A stretch of DNA of 55,708 nt. Origin: an uncultured Lachnospiraceae bacterium. GTDB taxonomy: Bacteria; Bacillota; Clostridia; Lachnospirales; Lachnospiraceae. Under the pieces are notes generated by a model, which was given only the letters and a program-made list of their open reading frames with translations, searched no databases and had not been told where the DNA came from. The position numbers and the translations under genes are program-made. The stretch is taken from contig CAJURU010000021.1 in NCBI GenBank assembly GCA_910588845.1, positions 1 to 55,708 of the forward strand, written 5' to 3'. How positions within the stretch are numbered: the first letter of the stretch is position 1; the number at the start of each line of letters is the position of its first letter. Below are positions 41,590 through 49,253 of this stretch, piece by piece.

Positions 41590-42801
41590 TCAAGATACTT
41601 GCGTTCTTTTATAGACCTTGTACAATACTGGCTCCAGCAGCAAACAGACTGCTGCATAAACAGGAACAATTACAGACACCACGTCTACTACTTCCCCCCC
41701 CAGCTCCACAAGCACGCAATCTTTCATCGTGATATAGATTTCCAGCAGTTGGTCTGGGAAATAAGAGCAAATTCCCGGCAAAGTGATAACCCTGCTCAAA
41801 AATGGAAACGCACACAATACAATAAACGGCACGATAATCGCCGTCGCCGTGGAACGAGTGATTGCCGAAGCAAGCATAGAAAGCGTTGCCGCAAATAGTG
41901 TGCCGACATAGCCGCCCGCCACAATCAACAGATATGCCTGTAAAAAAGTAACATTATAGACGCTGCGCCACATATCCATCTGAATGGGACAGTTCGCCCC
42001 ATCCGCCCCCAATGCCAGCAGCACTACAAACGTATACAGCAGCACAAAAGCAACATAAAAGACCGTGGTAATCAAAAAGCCTGCTCCCATCTTGGACAAA
42101 ACTGCACGGTTTCTGCCCAATTTAGTTGAGAAAAAGATAGCGTCTGCCTTCGTCTGAAATTCGCTGGAAAATATGCCTGAAACTAGAAAGCCAATAATCA
42201 AAGCCAACACCAGGATAAATGTCGAGATATTTTGCAGCAGTGCGCTCCATCCGTCTGTATACTCATAATAAAATGGCGTTTCCAGATCCTCATATTTTTT
42301 TATCATATATTCTTTTTGGGAGTCCGAGAAAACCTCCTCCCCCGAATCAAGAAATTGTTTGAGGTTGGAAATCCTTCTCGCATAAACGCTTTTTGCTTCC
42401 TCGGACGAAACATTGTCAATGGCGAAGTAATCATAATCCCGCCACTCGCTGAACGCATTATTGATAATCTCTGCAATTCCTGAAAACCCTTGTTTCCTGG
42501 CGTAAGCCTCATCAAGCTCCTCTATATTGTCGGACTGGAATTCCGGGGAATGATTGACGGCTTCATTTTCCCTGACAACTGCTTCCAGCACGTCTTCTGT
42601 AACCTCGCCTTTCCATTTATTCTTTTCCGCCCTGAGGCTTCTTGCTCCTATCAGGCCGCTCACATGGTTTCCATCACTGTCGACATACTCCACCCGGTTC
42701 ATCGTCAGCATACTCACAGCAACAAGAATAACCAGCAGCAGCACAATTGCCATCCTGTTTTTAAATTTACTAAAAACTTTTTTGAGCTCAAATTGCAACA
42801 T
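41590..42801 (-). CDS. ABC transporter permease
   Basis: A 403-residue membrane protein. One helix near the N-terminus (about 17-38) is followed by a ~150-residue Glu-rich outer domain (about 40-190), then five to six helices. This is the layout of ABC-2 permeases with a large extracytoplasmic loop. The start is ATG 42801 behind CAGGTGG, overlapping the ATPase stop by 14 bases. It is the last gene of the sigma factor-membrane protein-ATPase-permease operon. The substrate is unknown. Confidence 0.82.
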   Translation of the reverse strand: MLQFELKKVFSKFKNRMAIVLLLVILVAVSMLTMNRVEYVDSDGNHVSGLIGARSLRAEKNKWKGEVTEDVLEAVVRENEAVNHSPEFQSDNIEELDEAYARKQGFSGIAEIINNAFSEWRDYDYFAIDNVSSEEAKSVYARRISNLKQFLDSGEEVFSDSQKEYMIKKYEDLETPFYYEYTDGWSALLQNISTFILVLALIIGFLVSGIFSSEFQTKADAIFFSTKLGRNRAVLSKMGAGFLITTVFYVAFVLLYTFVVLLALGADGANCPIQMDMWRSVYNVTFLQAYLLIVAGGYVGTLFAATLSMLASAITRSTATAIIVPFIVLCAFPFLSRVITLPGICSYFPDQLLEIYITMKDCVLVELGGEVVDVVSVIVPVYAAVCLLLEPVLYKVYKRTQVS

Positions 42802-43675
42802 CTTCACCACCTGCTTTCTCTCCAAAATAATACAAAAATACATCTTCCAGAGACGCCTGCGTGCTTCTGGCATTCTCGGACGGCCTCTCTTTCGCGATAA
42901 TCCTAAGCTCCACCCCCTGCGGCTCCGCCTTCATATTGGATATCTTGTATTTTTTCATATATTCAGACACCATATTTTTGTCCACAAAACATTGCCAGAC
43001 CTGTTCCGGCATTGAATTTATGATCTCGTCCGCTGTCCCCTTGTGCATAAGCGTGCCATCCTTCATCAGCCAAATTTCATTGGCAATATACTCAATGTCA
43101 GAAACAATGTGCGTAGACAGAAGGACCAAGCGTTCCTCGGAGAGCTCGCTGATTAAATTGCGGAAACGGATCCTCTCATTGGGATCAAGCCCCGCCGTCG
43201 GCTCGTCAAGCACCAAAATCTCAGGATCGTTCAACATCGCCTGCGCAACCCCGGCGCGGCGTTTCATGCCCCCGGACAATTTTTTCATTTTTTTGTCCGC
43301 CGCTTTGGAAAGACCAACCTTGGCAACCAGCTGCTTCACGCGTTTCCGGGCAACCGCGGGCCGGATTCCCTTGATCGAGGCAATGTACAAAAGGTAATCT
43401 TGTACCGTGAACTCAGGGTAAAAACCAAACTCCTGTGGCAGATAACCCAGCCGTTTGCGGTATTCGCCATCCATTTTAAAAATATTTTTCCCATTATAAG
43501 TAATTGTGCCGCTCGTGGGCAAAAGCAGCGTGCACAACATACGCATCAGCGTCGTTTTGCCTGCGCCGTTGACCCCCAACAGCCCATATACACCGTTTGT
43601 CATCACAAGATTGATGTGGTCTACAGCGGTGAAACCTCCAAAATTCTTCGTCAAGTCTTTAAACTCCAATTCCAT
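42788..43675 (-). CDS. ABC transporter ATP-binding protein
   Basis: A 295-residue ATPase with Walker A LLGVNGAGKTTLM (about 33-45), signature LSGGMKRRAGVAQAM (about 133-147), Walker B ILVLDEPTAGLDPNE (about 153-167) and LLSTHIVSD. The long C-terminal tail is typical of bacteriocin/drug-resistance type exporter ATPases. The start is ATG 43675 behind GGAGG. It is followed by and overlaps its permease gene. Confidence 0.94.
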   Translation of the reverse strand: MELEFKDLTKNFGGFTAVDHINLVMTNGVYGLLGVNGAGKTTLMRMLCTLLLPTSGTITYNGKNIFKMDGEYRKRLGYLPQEFGFYPEFTVQDYLLYIASIKGIRPAVARKRVKQLVAKVGLSKAADKKMKKLSGGMKRRAGVAQAMLNDPEILVLDEPTAGLDPNERIRFRNLISELSEERLVLLSTHIVSDIEYIANEIWLMKDGTLMHKGTADEIINSMPEQVWQCFVDKNMVSEYMKKYKISNMKAEPQGVELRIIAKERPSENARSTQASLEDVFLYYFGEKAGGEDVAI

Positions 43676-43703
43676 CACAAATTCCTCCAAATTATTTGAT
43701 AAC

Positions 43704-44468
43704 TCATCCGACTTCCATTCTGTCAAATGATGCTTCTACATAGTTATTGCAATATTTTAATGTACGATAAACCATAGCTGCCAAACAGGCAGACGCAAGT
43801 CCCAAAAGACCCAGCCAGACAGGGAACGCAACCTTTTCATAGACATTTTCATTGAGGATAATACACATCCAGACTGCGCTCCACACCACACAGAGAGCAA
43901 TTGCCGAAGCCTCGCTGAAATAGCGCTTACTGCACAGCGTTCCAAAACAGATACATGACGTCACACTTAGTGGCAGAAGGAATTGAACCACCAGTTCTGT
44001 TAATTCTACATGCAGCCCCACGGAGACTGCCTGACAAAATACTGCAACTAAGACAATATCTGTCACGCCAAACAATAACATACGCGCCGCGTAAACCTGC
44101 CGCAGTGAATAATAGGAAACAGCTTCTATCTCCATACTCTGGTTGGATCTGTTTTTCCATAACTCCGGGATAATGAGAATCACAAACAATGATGCCATGA
44201 TTCCCATGCCTCTCTGAACATATTGGGCCTCATACCCTTCTGCCAACACAGCCCACAACACCAACAGCAGCAAGAACTGGAGCAGCCACCACCTTTTTTG
44301 AATCACGCGCAGCTGTGCCCACAAAAATTCATGATAAGATAACTGCTCTTTTAACTCCGCCTGAAAAAAAATTTCCTCCGACCGACTTACTATCTTGTGG
44401 ATTTCAGCCTCTCTCGGTTCCAACTGCGTCATCTTTTTATAAATCGTAAGTTGCTCTTTGAGATTCAT
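43704..44468 (-). CDS. Six-helix membrane protein, possible sigma regulator
   Basis: A 254-residue protein. A charged cytoplasmic N-terminus of ~60 residues (LTIYKKMTQLEPREAEIHKIVSRSEEIF) is followed by about six hydrophobic helices. No family is recognised. It overlaps the ECF sigma gene by 32 bases and precedes the ATPase gene, so it is translationally coupled to the sigma factor. The position fits an anti-sigma factor or an extra exporter subunit, but no zinc-binding HxxxCxxC motif is present. Function is open. Confidence 0.7.
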   Translation of the reverse strand: MNLKEQLTIYKKMTQLEPREAEIHKIVSRSEEIFFQAELKEQLSYHEFLWAQLRVIQKRWWLLQFLLLLVLWAVLAEGYEAQYVQRGMGIMASLFVILIIPELWKNRSNQSMEIEAVSYYSLRQVYAARMLLFGVTDIVLVAVFCQAVSVGLHVELTELVVQFLLPLSVTSCICFGTLCSKRYFSEASAIALCVVWSAVWMCIILNENVYEKVAFPVWLGLLGLASACLAAMVYRTLKYCNNYVEASFDRMEVG

Positions 44469-44991
44469 AAGCGTCCTCCTCTCCCATCCGCTGCTCCAGT
44501 ATTTTTTTGGCTCGTTTCAGCCTGTATTTCACCAGCGATAGTTTTACCTGCAATACGTCTGCAATCTCTCTCATTTTTAAATCCTGAAAATAATACAAAA
44601 TAATCACCTCGGCAAATTCCGGCGGCAAAGACTTTATCGTCTCCTCCACTACAATCTGATCTAAGACTCTATCCATAGGCGCAGAAACTGCACTTTGCTC
44701 CAAATCTTCATGCTCGGCAGGGATATCCTTTTTCTTCCTGTAAAAATCCCGGCAAAGATTACCCGCTATGGTATACAAGTAATTTTTAGTCTTGCCCCTA
44801 TCATGGTAATCAGACAACTTTGCAAAAAAATGCAGAAATGTTTCCTGCGCCAAATCCTCCGCATAATTTCTGTCAAAGCAGCGGTAATGGCAGTAATTCA
44901 ATATTTCCCCGTAATATTTGCGGACAAACGCATCGAAAGACGCTTCGTCGCCCTGCTTCATCCTCTGGATCATAAGAAAATCAGCATTCAC
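44437..44991 (-). CDS. ECF-type sigma factor
   Basis: A 184-residue sigma factor. Region 2 is DEASFDAFVRKYYGEILNYC... through YAEDLAQETFLHFF and TIAGNLCRDFYRKKK (about 15-85); region 4 is LPPEFAEVIILYYFQDLKMREIADVLQVKLSLVKYRLKRAK (about 120-160). The start is GTG 44991 behind AAAGGAGG; earlier ATGs have no such site. It heads an operon with a membrane protein and an ABC exporter. Upstream minus-strand sequence around TGACTTTTATCC and CGTTATAC could be its own promoter (autoregulation), which is inference. Confidence 0.9.
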   Translation of the reverse strand: MNADFLMIQRMKQGDEASFDAFVRKYYGEILNYCHYRCFDRNYAEDLAQETFLHFFAKLSDYHDRGKTKNYLYTIAGNLCRDFYRKKKDIPAEHEDLEQSAVSAPMDRVLDQIVVEETIKSLPPEFAEVIILYYFQDLKMREIADVLQVKLSLVKYRLKRAKKILEQRMGEEDAYESQRATYDL

Positions 44992-45097
44992 AAAATCCTC
45001 CTTTCCCATCTGTAATGTTCCAAACGTTTTTCCCATCCTATTATGTATAACGAGTCAGGCGGGATAAAAGTCAGCATTGTCCCATAATTATTTAGCA

Positions 45098-45140
45098 CAA
45101 AAAAAGCCAGGCCGTTCAAATAAATTAGAACAGCCTGACC
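45098..45140 (-). terminator. Terminator of the ferritin-like gene
   Basis: GCCAGGCCGTTC (45106-45117) pairs with GAACAGCCTGACC (45128-45140). On the minus strand a run of seven or more T follows. Strong intrinsic terminator. Confidence 0.92.
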
Positions 45141-45165
45141 TTCTACTTCCATAAATTCCCAATCG

Positions 45166-45714
45166 TTACAATTTCTGCATCATTACGCGCAGCAACATAA
45201 TATGGTATTCTTCATCCCCGATGATCCTTGACAGCACAGCATTCACGCAGTCGTCTTTTATCATCTTAATATGCGCTTCATATTGGGCGATAGCGGCTTT
45301 TTCCGCCTCAATATCCGCCAACAGCATGTTTTTAAGATTCTCCGGAATCTTCAGATATTCCGGCGTCCACATTTTTGCCCCGCCGTTGCGGTATTTGGCC
45401 ACAAAATTAATGTTCCCCCCCAGCAAAACAATCAGTTCTCCCAGTTTCTGTAAATGCATCATCTCCGCCATGGCAATTCCCAGAAGCGTTTTCGCTGCCG
45501 GACAGCTCTCACATGACAGGCGGTTCTCATTGTTGATGTACTGAGTAATTGCGGACATTTCCGACACTGAACCACAATAATCAATACTCAGCAGATTGGC
45601 ATAAGCTTGATTCCTCTCCCTCACCTGGATTGGAGGATAGGGTAAATCCATCATAATCGGACTGACCCCCATAAAACTACAATCATTCGTCAGCGTTTTT
45701 CCCTTACTTTCCAT
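45166..45714 (-). CDS. Ferritin-like diiron-domain protein
   Basis: A 182-residue protein with a four-helix ferritin-like core: YCGSVSEMSAITQYINNENRL (first metal Glu), GIAMAEMMHLQKLGELI (E..H pair), EKAAIAQYEAHI and RIIGDEEYHIMLLRVMM (last E..H pair). The ligand pattern fits a diiron or dimanganese carboxylate protein of the rubrerythrin/manganese-catalase superfamily, but no rubredoxin domain is attached. The start is ATG 45714 behind AGGAG. It probably acts in oxidative stress or metal handling. A dyad lies in its upstream region. Confidence 0.75.
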   Translation of the reverse strand: MESKGKTLTNDCSFMGVSPIMMDLPYPPIQVRERNQAYANLLSIDYCGSVSEMSAITQYINNENRLSCESCPAAKTLLGIAMAEMMHLQKLGELIVLLGGNINFVAKYRNGGAKMWTPEYLKIPENLKNMLLADIEAEKAAIAQYEAHIKMIKDDCVNAVLSRIIGDEEYHIMLLRVMMQKL

Positions 45715-45744
45715 ACCCAAAACTCCTATCTGTCATTTTATAGA

Positions 45745-45769
45745 ATGATAGTATCAAAAACACTATCAT
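45745..45769. promoter_or_regulatory. Operator-like dyad upstream of the ferritin-like gene
   Basis: ATGATAGT (45745-45752) and ACTATCAT (45762-45769) form a perfect 8-bp inverted repeat with a 9-base centre, 31 bases before the ATG. A metal or redox regulator site is plausible. Confidence 0.5.
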
Positions 45770-45812
45770 CTCTATAAGATAATATATTGGAGTTTTTAAA
45801 TCTTGTGCATTA

Positions 45813-46658
45813 TTATGCGATAAACAGTACGCCCAAGGTTCCCGGTCCGCAATGGCTGGAGACAACGCCTCCCGCCCGGGTCTCCAAAATCTCCGCAAAG
45901 ACATGCAGGCTTTGCAGATAATCCGCAACTTCCCGTACCAGGGCTTCGTCGCTGACGGAATGGGTGATAAACACGCGCGCCGGACGCGCCGCTTTCAACT
46001 GCTCTTCCATATCCTGCACATAAGTTTTGATTACTTTGGCAATGTTGCCCCGATACTTCTTGGCTACCTCCATCTTACCGTCCACTACCACAATTTTAGG
46101 ATGGAGCTTTAACATCCCTCCTGCCAAAGCAGCCACACTGCTGCATCTGCCTCCACGGTGTAAATAAGTAAGCGTGTCCACCACAAAACTGCTGCGCACC
46201 AATGGACGCAGTTCTTCCAGTTTCTTTAAAATCTCTGCCGCGCTCATGCCCTCTTTGGCCATACAGGCTGCTTCAACGACCAGCAGCCCGATTCCGGTAG
46301 ACAAATTCTTTGAGTCAAAAGCAAATGCACGGTCAGAAGCCTCTAATTCCTCAATTGCAAGGCGCATAATATTTAAAGACGAAGACATCGTTTCCGAGAT
46401 GGAAAAACATAACACCTCATTGCCGCCTTCCAGCAGCCTGCCGATTTTCTCCACGGCATCCTCTAGGGACGGCGCCGCCGTTTTGGGCGTACTCTTATTC
46501 TCATCGGACCAGCGAAAGATTTGATCCGTCGTAACCTCCACACCGTCTCTGTAATCCCCCTCTCCCATCAGCACATGCAGCGGGAGAATCTCGATGTCGT
46601 ATCTCTCTGTTAATTCCTGCGATAAATCGCAGGTACTGTCTGACAAAAGTTTTACCAT
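45813..46658 (-). CDS. DegV family fatty-acid-binding protein
   Basis: A 281-residue DegV protein: SDSTCDLSQELTERYDIEILPLHV at the N-terminus, SISETMSSSLN (about 93-103) and VVDTLTYLHRGGRCSSVAAL (about 157-176), the conserved fatty-acid pocket segments. In Firmicutes such proteins bind fatty acids for the fatty acid kinase (FakB role), letting exogenous fatty acids enter phospholipids. That fits with the fatty acid genes in the window, although fakA is not present here. Confidence 0.92.
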   Translation of the reverse strand: MVKLLSDSTCDLSQELTERYDIEILPLHVLMGEGDYRDGVEVTTDQIFRWSDENKSTPKTAAPSLEDAVEKIGRLLEGGNEVLCFSISETMSSSLNIMRLAIEELEASDRAFAFDSKNLSTGIGLLVVEAACMAKEGMSAAEILKKLEELRPLVRSSFVVDTLTYLHRGGRCSSVAALAGGMLKLHPKIVVVDGKMEVAKKYRGNIAKVIKTYVQDMEEQLKAARPARVFITHSVSDEALVREVADYLQSLHVFAEILETRAGGVVSSHCGPGTLGVLFIA

Positions 46659-46687
46659 GTTTTTTTCCTTTTCATTTCATATTTCAT

Positions 46688-46706
46688 ATAGTAACAATAT
46701 TACTAT
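46688..46706. promoter_or_regulatory. Dyad overlapping the degV promoter -10 box
   Basis: ATAGTAA (46688-46694) and TTACTAT (46700-46706) form a perfect 7-bp inverted repeat, 5-base centre. The half-site resembles the Fur/PerR-like half-site near rubrerythrin, but the spacing differs. Confidence 0.4.
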
Positions 46707-46730
46707 AACTGTTATGCGCCTTTTTTTCAA
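46702..46730 (-). promoter_or_regulatory. degV promoter
   Basis: On the minus strand TTGAAA (46725-46730) and TATAGT (46702-46707) are 17 bases apart, about 45 bases before the ATG. The region ACTATTTCTTGAAAA is repeated at the mannitol-locus promoter. Confidence 0.6.
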
Positions 46731-46749
46731 GAAATAGTCCTATTTCCCC

Positions 46750-46785
46750 AAAAAGAAACCCCCAGACAGCCGCTATCTGCCTGGG
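46750..46785 (-). terminator. Terminator of the ECF sigma/anti-sigma operon
   Basis: CCCAGACAG (46761-46769) pairs with CTGCCTGGG (46777-46785), one weak pair; on the minus strand GGTTTCTTTTT follows. A second small hairpin (GCCTCAT/ATGAGGC, 46810-46830) lies closer to the stop codon. Confidence 0.8.
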
Positions 46786-46846
46786 AGCTCTATTTAAAAA
46801 GGGAGTTCCGCCTCATTCTATATATGAGGCTTCCAATATAAAATTA

Positions 46847-48448
46847 CTATCTCAATTTCCTGATGAGCCGCAGCCATGCGGCCACACCAGAAACATTATT
46901 GATTTTATTTGCGGTTCGCCGCTTACCGTTTGCTGTGACTTTGGATTTGCTATCACTCTCTGTTTGCGGCTTCCCATCATTTCCCGGCTTCCCAGAAACT
47001 TCTTCCGTTTCCTGTAAATTACCGCTATCCGGTTTGCCCTGGCTATCTCCTGCCTCTGGATTATCACTGCCTTCTGCTTCACCCGGAATGTCTCCTGGTT
47101 CCGGCTTGCCTGGAATGTCTTCGGCCTCTGGATTATCACTGCCTTCTGCTTCACCCGGAATGTCTCCTGTTCCCGGCTTACCATTTTCTTCCGGCTTGCC
47201 CGAGCTATCTCCCGTCTCTGGTTTGCCTGAAACTCCCGGCTTATGCGGAGGACTGCCCGGCGTCACCAAACCGCCGTCCGCCGGCTGATCCACGCCGTTT
47301 CCTGTCTGCGGTTTGTCACCATTTCCCGCCTGGCCTGTGCCATTGCCGGTCTCTAAAGGTTCTTCATCCCCGGACTGTATGGGCGTCCCCGTCGCAGACG
47401 GTATGGATTCCCCATTCTGTGCCGGTTGATTCAAGCTCGCTGAATCCGCCTTATCCGTTTGTTTGTTTTTTGTATTCCCTTCAATATCCTCATTGTCTCC
47501 TTGAGAAGCCCCATTATCATCCCCTGGCTTCTCCCTGGGTGATTGATTCTTATTCCCTTCTGGTTTTGTCTTCTGACTGTCAGATTTCTTATCCGTCTTA
47601 TTCTCCGATGCAGGATTCTCCGGCTTCTGGCCAGTTCCCTTCTGCACGGATGGTTCCTCTGTCTGGGACTTATCCTCACTTTTAGCCCCAGTTTCCCATT
47701 CTTTCTTAGAAGCTTCCGATAATTTCAGCTCCACGGAAGTATAGTCATGACAGTACCGAATCAATTCCATAACCGACATTTGCTGTACCTGTTCCTCGTC
47801 CAAGCCGCAGCTTCTTGTCAGTTCAGCCTCCAGCAGCTTGCGCCCTTCCCGCTCAGAACTGCTTGGCGCTTCCTGAAAAGCTGTCGTTACGCCGGAGACC
47901 TTCAGCTCCGTCAGCTTCCGGTCGATCCCTTCTCCAAGCGTACGCTCCAAGTTCTCGCAGATACATTTGTCTTTTGCAGCAAGCGTTACCAGTATTCCTC
48001 CATTCTCACGCAGATACGATTTCTCCACTACATCCTGGATGAGCACGTCCAACAACTCCTGCACTGTCCCTCTCTTTTTCCATTTCAACTCTTTTACAAC
48101 ATCTTTTCCATCCTGATTTAATCCCTTTAGCCGTTTCACCTGATGCGCCTCGTTGACCTCAACCTGAATGCTGGGATTAATGTCGAGAACCATATAGACC
48201 GTCTTCTCTTTCTGTCCCAACACACCTAAGATGCATAGGCAGAGAACTGCCAAACTTGCACATAACGACAATGCATATTTGGGAAATCTTCCTGTATAAA
48301 TTTTTCCGTTCCCGGAAGGCTCCTCAGAATCTGCCCGCGTCCATGTAACTTCCTGTTGCTGGCACTCCTCATATACTGCTTCAAACAAATCTGGTGACAG
48401 TTCCGAAAATCCATCCTCTATTCTCTTTTTTAATTCTCTCTTTTTCAT
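46847..48448 (-). CDS. RsgI-type membrane anti-sigma/sensor protein
   Basis: A 533-residue single-pass protein: a ~55-residue cytoplasmic N-terminus (MKKRELKKRIEDGFSELSPD...), a transmembrane helix at about 57-79, then an outer domain beginning VYMVLDINPSIQVEVNEAHQVKRL, characteristic of RsgI family anti-sigma factors, up to about 235. After it comes a ~270-residue Pro/Gly/Glu/Asn repeat region reaching to the C-terminus, and no carbohydrate-binding module. Its ATG overlaps the sigma gene stop (ATGA), so the pair is coupled. It probably holds the sigma factor at the membrane until an outer signal arrives. Confidence 0.82.
   Translation of the reverse strand: MKKRELKKRIEDGFSELSPDLFEAVYEECQQQEVTWTRADSEEPSGNGKIYTGRFPKYALSLCASLAVLCLCILGVLGQKEKTVYMVLDINPSIQVEVNEAHQVKRLKGLNQDGKDVVKELKWKKRGTVQELLDVLIQDVVEKSYLRENGGILVTLAAKDKCICENLERTLGEGIDRKLTELKVSGVTTAFQEAPSSSEREGRKLLEAELTRSCGLDEEQVQQMSVMELIRYCHDYTSVELKLSEASKKEWETGAKSEDKSQTEEPSVQKGTGQKPENPASENKTDKKSDSQKTKPEGNKNQSPREKPGDDNGASQGDNEDIEGNTKNKQTDKADSASLNQPAQNGESIPSATGTPIQSGDEEPLETGNGTGQAGNGDKPQTGNGVDQPADGGLVTPGSPPHKPGVSGKPETGDSSGKPEENGKPGTGDIPGEAEGSDNPEAEDIPGKPEPGDIPGEAEGSDNPEAGDSQGKPDSGNLQETEEVSGKPGNDGKPQTESDSKSKVTANGKRRTANKINNVSGVAAWLRLIRKLR
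47052..47170 (-). repeat. 72-bp direct repeat in the RsgI-like gene
   Basis: A nearly identical stretch of about 46 bases starting CCTCTGGATTATCACTGCC occurs at 47053 and 47125. It encodes PGEAEGSDNPEA-type blocks of the acidic wall-spanning linker. The period of 72 keeps frame. Confidence 0.85.
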
Positions 48449-48993
48449 AGCTTCTCACCAAATTCTTTCTGCAATTTCCGAATTCCCCTGTGATAACGCG
48501 CCATCACCGTTCCCAGGGGCATATCCAGCAGTTTCGCGATTTCCCTGTGCTTGAGACCGCCTATATCATGCATGATAATCAAATTCCTGTCTTCTTCGGA
48601 GAGCTGCTCGAACATTTTCTCTAAAACGATCCTGTTCTCCACATGGGTCATATCCTCAAATCCAATTCCGTTCTCCATATCCTCAAAATTATCCACTGGA
48701 CCCTTATCTCTGCGGCGTTTCATCAGAAAAAGATTCTTGGCAATCTTCATCATCCACGCCATGGGATTTCCCTGCTCGCGGTACAGATGGCAATTCTTAT
48801 AGACCTGGACATACGTATCTTGTAATAAGTCCTGTGCATCTTCCTTATTCAGCGTATATGAAAGAAGAAACGCATAGAGAGGCTTATATGTAACATCGTA
48901 TAGTTCGCGGAACGCCTCTTGCTCTCCCTGTTGAATACGCCTGAATATGCTTGCATCAATCTGAACTTTTCGTTTTGGAGTTTCGTCCTGCAT
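48445..48993 (-). CDS. ECF-type sigma factor paired with RsgI-like protein
   Basis: A 182-residue sigma factor. Region 2 spans EAFRELYDVTYKPLYAFLL... through EDAQDLLQDTYVQVYKN and AWMMKIAKNLFLMKRRR; region 4 spans LSEEDRNLIIMHDIGGLKHREIAKLLDMPLGTVMARYHRGIRKLQ. These are ordinary ECF regions, not the SigI type usually partnered with RsgI. The start is ATG 48993 behind AAAGGGG. The stop overlaps the anti-sigma start by 4 bases. Confidence 0.9.
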   Translation of the reverse strand: MQDETPKRKVQIDASIFRRIQQGEQEAFRELYDVTYKPLYAFLLSYTLNKEDAQDLLQDTYVQVYKNCHLYREQGNPMAWMMKIAKNLFLMKRRRDKGPVDNFEDMENGIGFEDMTHVENRIVLEKMFEQLSEEDRNLIIMHDIGGLKHREIAKLLDMPLGTVMARYHRGIRKLQKEFGEKL

Positions 48994-49058
48994 TGGGCTA
49001 CCCCTTTCAGCTCTCAATTCTCACAGAAGAATGAGCACAAAATCTGCCGTAACTTACC

Positions 49059-49073
49059 CTATCCGTCTCCCAT
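49059..49073 (-). CDS. Four-codon leader reading frame (MGDG)
   Basis: On the minus strand an AAGGAGGTGC site is followed by TTTTT and ATG GGA GAC GGA TAG, 66 bases before the ECF sigma start. The site is stronger than the one used by the sigma gene. It could be a regulatory uORF or a chance match. Confidence 0.3.
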   Translation of the reverse strand: MGDG

Positions 49074-49212
49074 AAAAAGCACCTCCTTGTACTATCTGAT
49101 ACTTAGACAATGCAACAGAAATGCTTTTTCTTGCACGGAATTAAAAAAAATTTATATTTTTTTATTATACTTGCTGTCCGTCCTCCTGTCAAATTTTATC
49201 AGATTAAATCAT

Positions 49213-49247
49213 GCAGGCAGATGGTTCGCCAAATCCCATCTGCCTGC
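49213..49247 (-). terminator. Terminator of fbp
   Basis: GCAGGCAGATGG (49213-49224) pairs perfectly with CCATCTGCCTGC (49236-49247); on the minus strand a modest T-rich stretch (ATGATTTAATC) follows, 7 bases after the fbp stop. Confidence 0.75.
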
Positions 49248-49253
49248 GCTTGA

